Part shown: positions 16,841 through 23,284 of the stretch, one piece after another
Position numbering within the stretch: the stretch's first letter is position 1
Layout: each line of letters begins with the position of its first letter
NCBI GenBank assembly: GCA_031426455.1
Contig: JANPLI010000111.1
Coordinates: 13,303-77,302 of the forward strand
Direction: 5' to 3'
Length of the DNA: 64,000 nt
Origin: JANNMJ01 sp031426455
Lineage (GTDB): Bacteria; Bacteroidota; Bacteroidia; Cytophagales; Hymenobacteraceae
Notes under the pieces: generated by a model
What the model was told of the DNA's origin: nothing
The model's input: the letters and a program-made list of their open reading frames with translations, nothing else
Databases searched by the model: none
Program-made: the position numbers and the translations under genes

Positions 16841-19191
16841 TAAAAATTCAAACTCGCGCCCACGGCCGGCAGAATCGGCAGTTGGTTCACGCGGGTGGCC
16901 GTGACGCGGTTGAAGTAAAAAACGTTAGGCCGATTGGTGGCGTTGGTCACGCTCGCATCCAGTTCCAGCTTGGTATTCTGGCTCAAAGAAAAGGTCTTTT
17001 TCGCCGAAAAGTCGAGCCGGTAGTAAAGCGGCAGGCGGCGGGAGTTGAGTTCGCCGTAGAAAATGCCCAGGTTGCCGTTCTGCTGCGCCAGGGGCTGCGA
17101 GATCGAACCCAGCAAAAGCTGCTCGTAGAAACCCGCTGTGGGCGTAAACGGAAAGCCGGTGCCCAGATTATAGCGCCCCGATAGCTCGAAAGTCTTTTTC
17201 GCGCCCAGTTTCACCGAAGCCAGCAGATTGACGTTGTGGCGGCGGTCGAAATTGGGGCGGTACTCGAAGTCGCCGTACTGGCGCGTGACCGAGGTGAGCG
17301 AATAGTTGCCATTCGCCATCAGTCGGCCCTGCCGGTAGCTGAACGACACATCCAGCCCGGTGGCGCGGCCCTGCTCCACGATGAACTCGCTTTTGGCGGG
17401 CGAAAACAGCCGGTCGCGGTTGATATTGACCACCACCGGAAAGTCTTTCACGTAGGTTTCGACGTTGAGCGTCAGGTGGTCGGCCAGCAGGTCCACTTCC
17501 ACGCCGCCGACCAGGTGGCGCCCTTTCTGGAGCAGGTTTTCCAGGCGCGAGCCGTCGGCGTTCTGCAACACGTCGGGCGAAGTGAGGTAGCCGGCGAAGA
17601 GGTTCACCACGTCGCGGTCGGAGCGGGTTTCGAGCAGGTTCTGCGCGTACAGCCCGCCAGCGGCCTTCAGCCGAACCCGCTCGGTGAGGTTGAACTTGGC
17701 GCCTACGCGGGGTTCGAGGGAAAACTGCGCCAGCGAAGCGTAGTAATGCAGCCGCAGCGAGGGTTCGAGCACAAGCCGCGCCGCTTCCGCTGGCCCAATC
17801 ACGGCGCGGTACTTGGCGAAGCCCGCCAGCTCAGTGTTGTTGCTCTGCTGCTGCTGCGGCACGTAGAGCGGGGCGCCGTTGCCGTCCTTGCCCAGCAGGG
17901 CGAAAGCGTTGAAGTCGGTGCTGTTGCCCAGGATGTTGAGGCCGTATTTCAACTCGTTCTTCCCGATAAAATACGTGAAGTCGAAGTTCATATTGAAGCC
18001 ATTGATATTCGACGACCGGTCCGGCAGACCCGGCTCGCTGATCCCGAGTTGGTAGTTGGAATACGCCAACGCGCCGTGCATAATCACGGACGAGCGCGAC
18101 GGCAGCAGCAGAAAATCCAGCCCGCCGCCGTAGGTATTCCAGCGTACGTCAGAGCCGGTGGTAAGGCCCACGCGGTCCGTGAAATTGAAGCCTGAAGCAC
18201 TGATCCGCGCGCCGTTCGAGCCGTTGAGCGTGACTTTACCGAAGATATCGCGGAAGTTGAACGGCAGCCCGTTTTTGTTGGCGTAAGGATAAAGTACCTT
18301 CGAGGTTTGCTCCAGATACGAATTGCGCCCGCTGATCAGGATCGAAGCCGGCGCCAGTCCATCGGCGCCTTTTTTACCAATCGGAGCTTCCAGCAGCAGC
18401 TTGGAAGTGAACGGATTGACGCTCACTTTACCCGCCAGGCGCGAACGGTTGCCATCGCGGGTGGTCACGTCCAGCACGGCCGACGTGCGCCCGCCGTACT
18501 GCGCTCCAAAGCCGGCCGTGTACACGTCCACGGAACGCAGGATATCGGTGTCGAACACCGAAAACAGCCCAATGGAGTGAAACGGGTTGTAGATCACCAT
18601 CCCGTCGAGGAGCACGAGCGTCTGCACCGGCGTACCGCCCCGGATGTATAATTGCCCGCCCTGGTCGCCGGTAAACACTACCCCTGGCACGGTTTGGAGG
18701 TATTGGGCCAGGTCCGGCTCGCCGCCCACGGACGGCATCAGCTTGATTTCGACGGGCGTAATTTTTTGCACCCCGGCGCGCACTTCAGTCAGTTGCTGGG
18801 TGCGGGTGCCGGTCACTTCCACCTCCTGAAGCTGCTGCTCAGCGTCCGGAGCGTAAAGCTTGACGGTGCGCAATTCGCCGGCTTTGAGGGTTAGGGCCAC
18901 GCTCACGGTGTCGTAGCCCAGGGCGGTGGGCAGCAGCCGATAAGTGCCGGGCGGGATGCGCGAGATGGCGAAGTAGCCCTTATTGTCAGTAATGGCGCCC
19001 AGGCCAGTGCCTTTGAGTTGAACGCGGGCGTAGATGATCGGCTGACCGTCGCGCTTGCCGAACAGGAAGCCCCGGACTTCGGCGGGCGCCTGCGCCCGAG
19101 CCGCCAAAGCGCTCAGCAGGAGTAGCACAAAAAGGCCCCAGGACCGAAAAAGAGGAGACGTGCGCAAGGAAAACGGAGAAGGCGTACCCAC
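16840..19191 (-). CDS. TonB-dependent receptor with carboxypeptidase-regulatory-like domain
   Basis: About 783 residues from the GTG at 19191; the TTG at 19167 is an equally good start. Signal peptide SWGLFVLLLLSALAARAQ. Then a carboxypeptidase-regulatory-like beta-sandwich (VRGFLFGKRDGQPIIYARVQ), a plug domain with QTVPGVVFTGDQGGQLYIRG and TLVLLDGMVIYNP, and a 22-strand-type barrel ending LPAVGASLNF. It should import a large nutrient or metal complex driven by TonB; the substrate is unknown, and no SusD partner is adjacent. An even longer TTG start at 19230 overlaps a -7 box and is unlikely. Confidence 0.9.
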   Translation of the reverse strand: MGTPSPFSLRTSPLFRSWGLFVLLLLSALAARAQAPAEVRGFLFGKRDGQPIIYARVQLKGTGLGAITDNKGYFAISRIPPGTYRLLPTALGYDTVSVALTLKAGELRTVKLYAPDAEQQLQEVEVTGTRTQQLTEVRAGVQKITPVEIKLMPSVGGEPDLAQYLQTVPGVVFTGDQGGQLYIRGGTPVQTLVLLDGMVIYNPFHSIGLFSVFDTDILRSVDVYTAGFGAQYGGRTSAVLDVTTRDGNRSRLAGKVSVNPFTSKLLLEAPIGKKGADGLAPASILISGRNSYLEQTSKVLYPYANKNGLPFNFRDIFGKVTLNGSNGARISASGFNFTDRVGLTTGSDVRWNTYGGGLDFLLLPSRSSVIMHGALAYSNYQLGISEPGLPDRSSNINGFNMNFDFTYFIGKNELKYGLNILGNSTDFNAFALLGKDGNGAPLYVPQQQQSNNTELAGFAKYRAVIGPAEAARLVLEPSLRLHYYASLAQFSLEPRVGAKFNLTERVRLKAAGGLYAQNLLETRSDRDVVNLFAGYLTSPDVLQNADGSRLENLLQKGRHLVGGVEVDLLADHLTLNVETYVKDFPVVVNINRDRLFSPAKSEFIVEQGRATGLDVSFSYRQGRLMANGNYSLTSVTRQYGDFEYRPNFDRRHNVNLLASVKLGAKKTFELSGRYNLGTGFPFTPTAGFYEQLLLGSISQPLAQQNGNLGIFYGELNSRRLPLYYRLDFSAKKTFSLSQNTKLELDASVTNATNRPNVFYFNRVTATRVNQLPILPAVGASLNF

Positions 19192-19213
19192 CCCCCGGTG
19201 GGTCGGGTAGCCC

Positions 19214-19221
19214 CAAAAGTA
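19214..19221 (-). promoter_or_regulatory. Predicted -7 box for the TonB-dependent receptor
   Basis: Minus-strand TACTTTTG matches TAnnTTTG. It lies inside the longest possible reading frame of the receptor gene, which supports a start codon at 19191 or 19167. Confidence 0.4.
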
Positions 19222-19255
19222 CGCCCCCAAACGCGGGTACGGTAACGGCAGCGGT

Positions 19256-19684
19256 TCAGAGGCCCGGCTCCGACCACGGCATCGTCAGCCATTCCCAGGC
19301 TTCTTCGCGGGCATCGAACACGTCAAACTCCCAGGGCCGGCCGTGGGAAACGGTGCGGTCGATGGCGTCTCGGGTGAAGAGTTGATTCATCGGATCCACC
19401 GAAGCCACGATGGCCGAGCGGCGCAACAGGCCTGTGAGCAGCGCCACGAAGCGCGGCGAGTAGTCCTGCACCAGCCAGTCCTGGTCGGCCTGCCGTACGG
19501 CGCGCATCTGATGGTGATCGCTCAACCAGCACCGTACCCGGTAGCGGACGGCCGCCGACAGGGCCGTTTCGTAGGCCGTGCGCAGCTCCTGACCGCTCAT
19601 AAAGCCCAGAAACGTCGTCTCGAGCGCCTCCTGGGTTGGATGCAGCAGCAGCCGAAACGTGGGCGTGGAATAAAGCAGTTGCAT
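19256..19684 (-). CDS. Conserved hypothetical protein, possibly STAS-like fold
   Basis: 142 residues from the ATG at 19684 (MQLLYSTPTFRLLLHP). No signal peptide or membrane segment. A predicted alternation of strands and helices (LLLHPTQEALETTFLGFMSG, RCWLSDHHQMRAVRQADQDW, FDVFDAREEAWEWL) resembles short single-domain proteins of the STAS/SpoIIAA-like type seen in Cytophagales, but I do not recognise it with certainty. It has its own clear promoter. Confidence 0.7.
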   Translation of the reverse strand: MQLLYSTPTFRLLLHPTQEALETTFLGFMSGQELRTAYETALSAAVRYRVRCWLSDHHQMRAVRQADQDWLVQDYSPRFVALLTGLLRRSAIVASVDPMNQLFTRDAIDRTVSHGRPWEFDVFDAREEAWEWLTMPWSEPGL

Positions 19685-19713
19685 CGGAGGAATCGGAGGC
19701 GGATGAAGGGTGC

Positions 19714-19745
19714 CAAAGGTACGTTCCCCCCGCACCTATTCACAA
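19714..19745 (-). promoter_or_regulatory. Bacteroidota promoter of the 19256-19684 gene
   Basis: Minus strand: -33 element TTGTG (19745-19741), a 19-base spacer, and a perfect -7 box TACCTTTG (19721-19714). The expected transcript starts around 19706, giving a leader of roughly 22 bases. This is one of the two best promoter matches in the window. Confidence 0.65.
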
Positions 19746-19784
19746 CGGTCTATCTTCCGGCCAGTCGGATACTGGCCCGTTCGT

Positions 19785-20612
19785 TTAGCCTCCCTGTTCG
19801 AGCCACCCCCGGAAAGCGGGCGCTTTCTCGCGGGACACCAGTACTTCCTCGGTCAATTCCGGACGCAGCGTCAGCTTGAGCTTACCGTTGAAGTGCAGGT
19901 CGATGCGTTGAATGGCCTCAGCGGTGGCCAGCACCTGACGGTTCAGGCGAAAGAAGCGCGCCGGGTCGAGGAGTTTTTCTACCTGTTCGAGGGTGTAGTC
20001 CACGGCGTGGCGCTTGCCACCGGTGGTGGTCAGCCAGACCTGCTCGTGCTGCGAATGCAGGAAGGCCACGTCGGCGGTCGGAATCGGCAGCAACTGCTCA
20101 CGGTGGCGGACCAGAAAGCGGGCTTTGTAAGCCGCGCGCGGCGTGGAGGGGCTCGCAGCAGGAGCGTGGTGCGCGCGGTCGGGCAGGGCGTCGAGCAGGC
20201 GCTCGAGGCGGGCCAGATGCGCGGCGGTGGCATCGGCGGCGGGGCCAGGACCGGCCGTGCGCAGGTTCCGGAACTTGGCCAGGGCCGTCGCCAGCTCCGT
20301 TTCCTTCACAGGCTTGAGCAGGTAGTCCAGCGAATGCACCTTAAAGGCGCGCAGCGCGTAGGCGTCATAGGAAGTGGTGAAGATCACCGGTGAAGCCAGG
20401 GCCACGCGTTCCAGCAGCTCGAAGCTCAAACCGTCGGCGAGCTGAATGTCAGACAGGATCAGGTCCGGCGCCGGGTTGGCCGCAAACCACGCTACGCCCT
20501 GCTCCACCGATTCGATCACGGCCAGTACCTCAGCTGCTGGCTCCACCCGCGCCACCAGCTTGCGCAGGCGTTCAGCAGCGGGGTATTCGTCTTCGATCAG
20601 CAAAAGGCGCAT
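19785..20612 (-). CDS. LytTR-family response regulator
   Basis: 275 residues. The receiver domain (1-120) has the acidic triad E7/D8, the phospho-acceptor D55 in LILSDIQLADG, and the lysine of LLKPVKE. A linker of about 40 residues leads to a LytTR DNA-binding domain (about 165-270; KARFLVRHREQLLPI, FFRLNRQVLA). It pairs with the histidine kinase gene upstream, which is separated from it only by a repeat spacer. Its target genes are not visible. Confidence 0.93.
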   Translation of the reverse strand: MRLLLIEDEYPAAERLRKLVARVEPAAEVLAVIESVEQGVAWFAANPAPDLILSDIQLADGLSFELLERVALASPVIFTTSYDAYALRAFKVHSLDYLLKPVKETELATALAKFRNLRTAGPGPAADATAAHLARLERLLDALPDRAHHAPAASPSTPRAAYKARFLVRHREQLLPIPTADVAFLHSQHEQVWLTTTGGKRHAVDYTLEQVEKLLDPARFFRLNRQVLATAEAIQRIDLHFNGKLKLTLRPELTEEVLVSREKAPAFRGWLEQGG

Positions 20613-20615
20613 TGG

Positions 20616-20750
20616 GGGGCTGAGTGACTGAGTGGGACTGAGTGGCTGAGTGACTGAGTGAGACTGAGTGGGACTGAGTGGGACTGAGTGACTGAGTGAC
20701 CGTGGTTAACCTCATTAATCACTCAGTCGCTCAGTCACTCAATCATACAG
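20616..20750. repeat. ACTGAGTG octamer array with inverted copy
   Basis: Eight or more ACTGAGTG units, some with an extra GG or AG, run from about 20623 to 20702. After GTGGTTAACCTCATT the inverted units (CACTCAGT, GCTCAGTC) follow to about 20746. The element fills the 143 bases between the response regulator start and the kinase stop, placing a long stem in the kinase-regulator transcript. Confidence 0.88.
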
Positions 20751-20755
20751 TGCTT

Positions 20756-21748
20756 TTAAAGCAGCGGCAATTCTACACTGAATTCGCTCTCCCCTGCTAG
20801 TACCAGGATCGGACTTTCCGTGAGCAGCGCATAGCGACTGATGAGGTTGCGCAGGCCCGTTCGGGTGCTGGGTGCCAGCAGCGTTTTGGGGCGCACCGAA
20901 TTGGCCACCCGGATAGCGTCCGGACCGGCGCTTTCCAGACGCAGCGCCAACGGGTGCTCGCGACTCACGACGTTGTGTTTCAGCGCGTTTTCTACCAGCG
21001 TCTGCACACTCAGCGGCGCCACGCGGCGGGGGTGGGCGGTGGCCGAAATGGTGTTCTGCACCCGCAGGTTATCACGGAACCGAATCTGGTTGAGGTGCAG
21101 ATAGGCATCGACGAAGGCCAGCTCGTCGGCCAGCGACACGGTTTCCTGCTCGCGGGCCAGCAACACGTAGCGGTACACGTCGGCTAACTGACTGAGATAG
21201 AGCTGCGCGGCAGCAGGCTGCTCGTCGATAAGCGCCGCCAGCGTGTTGAGCGAGTTGAACAGAAAGTGCGGGTCGAGCTGCTGACGCAGCGCTTCTAATT
21301 CACGCTGGCCAGCGGCGCGGGCCAGTGCTTCCACGCGCAGCAAGTTAGCTTTCCACTGCTGAAAGAAGTACACCGTTTCGTAAACCAGCACCACCAGCGC
21401 GGTCGGAATCAGGTTCATCAGAAACGAGTGCGTCAGGGTGGGCATATTGCACACCACCTCGGGAATGGTGCAGGATAGCCCCATTTTGAGCAGCGATCCC
21501 GACACCAAAGTGTAAACAAGGTGAGCGGGAATCTGCACCAAAAAACGATGCGCGGTCTGGTCAGGGCGCGGAAAGCGGCGCCGGGCGTTCCGCAGAATTA
21601 GTACGTTGCCTTCCCAGATCACCGTGGTGAACAGCAGCGCGATCAGCGTTCCCGGCCACCAATGCACAGTGCCGCCATCGTAGAAATACTGCGTCCCGAG
21701 TGCGACGAACGGAATTGCGAGGCGCTCCCGCCAATGAATCGTAGCCAT
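20756..21748 (-). CDS. LytS/YehU-type sensor histidine kinase
   Basis: 330 residues. Four membrane helices occupy about residues 12-130 (TLIALLFTTVIWEGNVLIL, NLIPTALVVLVYETVYFFQ). Then comes the His_kinase signature QLDPHFLFNSLNTLAAL with phospho-histidine H161, followed by a GHKL-type ATPase domain (VQTLVENALKHNVV as N-box, TGLRNLISRYALL as a late G-box). No sensory PAS or GAF domain, so the signal is probably sensed by the membrane segments. It phosphorylates the adjacent LytTR regulator. Confidence 0.93.
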   Translation of the reverse strand: MATIHWRERLAIPFVALGTQYFYDGGTVHWWPGTLIALLFTTVIWEGNVLILRNARRRFPRPDQTAHRFLVQIPAHLVYTLVSGSLLKMGLSCTIPEVVCNMPTLTHSFLMNLIPTALVVLVYETVYFFQQWKANLLRVEALARAAGQRELEALRQQLDPHFLFNSLNTLAALIDEQPAAAQLYLSQLADVYRYVLLAREQETVSLADELAFVDAYLHLNQIRFRDNLRVQNTISATAHPRRVAPLSVQTLVENALKHNVVSREHPLALRLESAGPDAIRVANSVRPKTLLAPSTRTGLRNLISRYALLTESPILVLAGESEFSVELPLL

Positions 21749-21796
21749 AGGTTACAAGAAAATGAAGCGGCAGAGAAACGTCGGGACGGACCGTAC

Positions 21797-22567
21797 TCAA
21801 CTCAAAAATACAGTTCGCCCGGCCAATGCGCGCGTCAGCAGCCAGGCCGCCAGCAGGAACCAACCTATCGCGCCGGCCAGCGTCATCAGCACGGGCGCGG
21901 GCACCGCCCAACGCGTGAGCAGCCAACCCAGCAGCGGCAAGGCTTGCAGCGCGTGCATCCCCAGGAAATGGGCGGCGCGCAGGTCGCCGGCACGGGTACT
22001 CCAGTCGAGCAGCGGTAGACCGGGGCCACCATCGGGCGCGCCCACGGTGTGGGCGCCCTGCCGGATCATCAGCCCGCCCAACATTGCGCCGCTAATGAAA
22101 AGCAGCAGCCCCAGCCGCGCGCCCCAGGCCACGGCCGGCGCCACCGCCAGCGGGCGAAGCCAGAGCAACCCCAACGCACTTACGTTGAGCAAGGTATTCA
22201 GGCCAATTGCCGTACCCATCAGGGCAAACACGGCCGCGTTGAAGGCAGAGGTGGTGTTGTAGTGCGAGGTAGTACCCCTCGCGGCCTGCAGAAAAATGCA
22301 GCCGATTTCCACCACCATCGTCAGGGCCAGGCCGGCACTCAGCCCGCGCACTTTACCCGCGTCGGCGGCCGGCAACCAGGAGAGGAGCACGGCCATCGTC
22401 CAGAGGTAAACCGTGATCGAAAAGCAAAACTTGATCGGCTTGAGCCACGCGTTGGCCCCCGTCACCAAGCGCTGGTCAAAGCGCAGCGCCACCAAGGCTA
22501 CCAGCAAAAGCGCCACGTGCAGCCAGCCGGTGTAGCTCAAAACCGAATTGCGCAAAAGCGGCAGCAT
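21797..22567 (-). CDS. Hypothetical multi-pass membrane protein
   Basis: 256 residues from the ATG at 22567 (MLPLLRNSVLSYTGWLHVAL). Seven likely membrane helices, with conserved-looking polar positions in WLKPIKFCFSITVYLWTM and AARGTTSHYNTTSAFNAAVF. I do not know the family. A longer TTG start at 22585 falls inside the target duplication of a MITE and is unlikely. It is close to the ABA4-like gene and in the same direction. Confidence 0.75.
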   Translation of the reverse strand: MLPLLRNSVLSYTGWLHVALLLVALVALRFDQRLVTGANAWLKPIKFCFSITVYLWTMAVLLSWLPAADAGKVRGLSAGLALTMVVEIGCIFLQAARGTTSHYNTTSAFNAAVFALMGTAIGLNTLLNVSALGLLWLRPLAVAPAVAWGARLGLLLFISGAMLGGLMIRQGAHTVGAPDGGPGLPLLDWSTRAGDLRAAHFLGMHALQALPLLGWLLTRWAVPAPVLMTLAGAIGWFLLAAWLLTRALAGRTVFLS

Positions 22568-22583
22568 CGCTTGGCGAATTAAC

Positions 22584-22736
22584 AATTACAGGACTTACGC
22601 AACAGCTAAAAAAAGGTAGCCCCCCCGGGGCCGCAGGACGCTCAAAACGTCGTTTTTCTACCGGTAGATAGCCCCTCTGGGGCTAAAGAAAGCCCTTTTT
22701 GGGGCGAAAATGACGGCGTGCGTAAGTCCTGAATTA
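22584..22736. mobile_element. 143-bp MITE with 13-bp terminal inverted repeats
   Basis: A perfect 13-bp inverted repeat, CAGGACTTACGCA at 22589-22601 and its complement at 22719-22731, bounds a 143-bp element. Both flanks carry AATTA (22584-22588 and 22732-22736), a 5-bp target duplication. The inside is non-coding and rich in short G/C hairpins (GGTAGATAGCCCC, GGGGCTAAAG, CCCCAAAAAGGGC type). No transposase is present, so it would need one in trans. The family is not assigned. Confidence 0.8.
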
Positions 22737-22757
22737 ATAATTAGCAGCCAGAAACCG

Positions 22758-22804
22758 TAATTCCTCATTCCTCATTCCTCATTCCTCATTCCTCATTCCT
22801 CATT
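22758..22804. repeat. ATTCCTC heptamer array
   Basis: Six ATTCCTC units lie in one orientation at the end of the ABA4-like gene. The last units encode its final residues (RNEE) and its TGA stop. No inverted partner was seen here; the MITE occupies the other half of the spacer. Confidence 0.85.
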
Positions 22805-23226
22805 AATCCCCGCATTCCCAGCCACGTCAGCAGCCCCACGGGGCCGAACAGGAACGTGAGGGCCAGCACCGGTAGCCGCGCCCAACGGCGCCAGCCGTGG
22901 TTCAGGTTGCGGACGAGGGCGTCGTTCACGATCCAGGCGCCCACGAACAGGTCGAATGCCAGGTAGTGAACCCAGCCCGTCAGCACCCCGGCTTCGGACG
23001 TAAACAGGCGCATCACGCCGGCCAGGGTGTTGAACGAGCCGCCTTCGGGCCACGCGCCCAGCCCCCGCACCAGCAACACGAGGTAACCAACCGCCAGCGC
23101 CCCGCTCCAGGCGTAGGAACGTACCAGCCGCCGCGTCAGGGGGGCCGTGGGCCAGAACATCAGCAGGGCCCAGGCGGGCAGCACGGCGGTGTTGACGATC
23201 TGAAAGAGCGTGGCGGAGGTCAGCAT
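22786..23226 (-). CDS. ABA4-like integral membrane protein
   Basis: 146 residues from the ATG at 23226 (MLTSATLFQIVNTAVLPAWAL). Four membrane helices. The stretch WVHYLAFDLFVGAWIVNDAL is the hallmark of the ABA4-like (DUF4281) family, as is FLFGPVGLLTWLGMRG near the end. Function in bacteria is unclear; plant ABA4 acts in neoxanthin synthesis. The last residues, RNEE, are encoded by the repeat array, so the native C-terminus may have been replaced. Confidence 0.85.
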   Translation of the reverse strand: MLTSATLFQIVNTAVLPAWALLMFWPTAPLTRRLVRSYAWSGALAVGYLVLLVRGLGAWPEGGSFNTLAGVMRLFTSEAGVLTGWVHYLAFDLFVGAWIVNDALVRNLNHGWRRWARLPVLALTFLFGPVGLLTWLGMRGLMRNEE

Positions 23227-23284
23227 AAGTAATGGCGAAGATGGGGCTTGCGGATGGCTCCGGCGCGGGGCAAGCACCGGCGCG

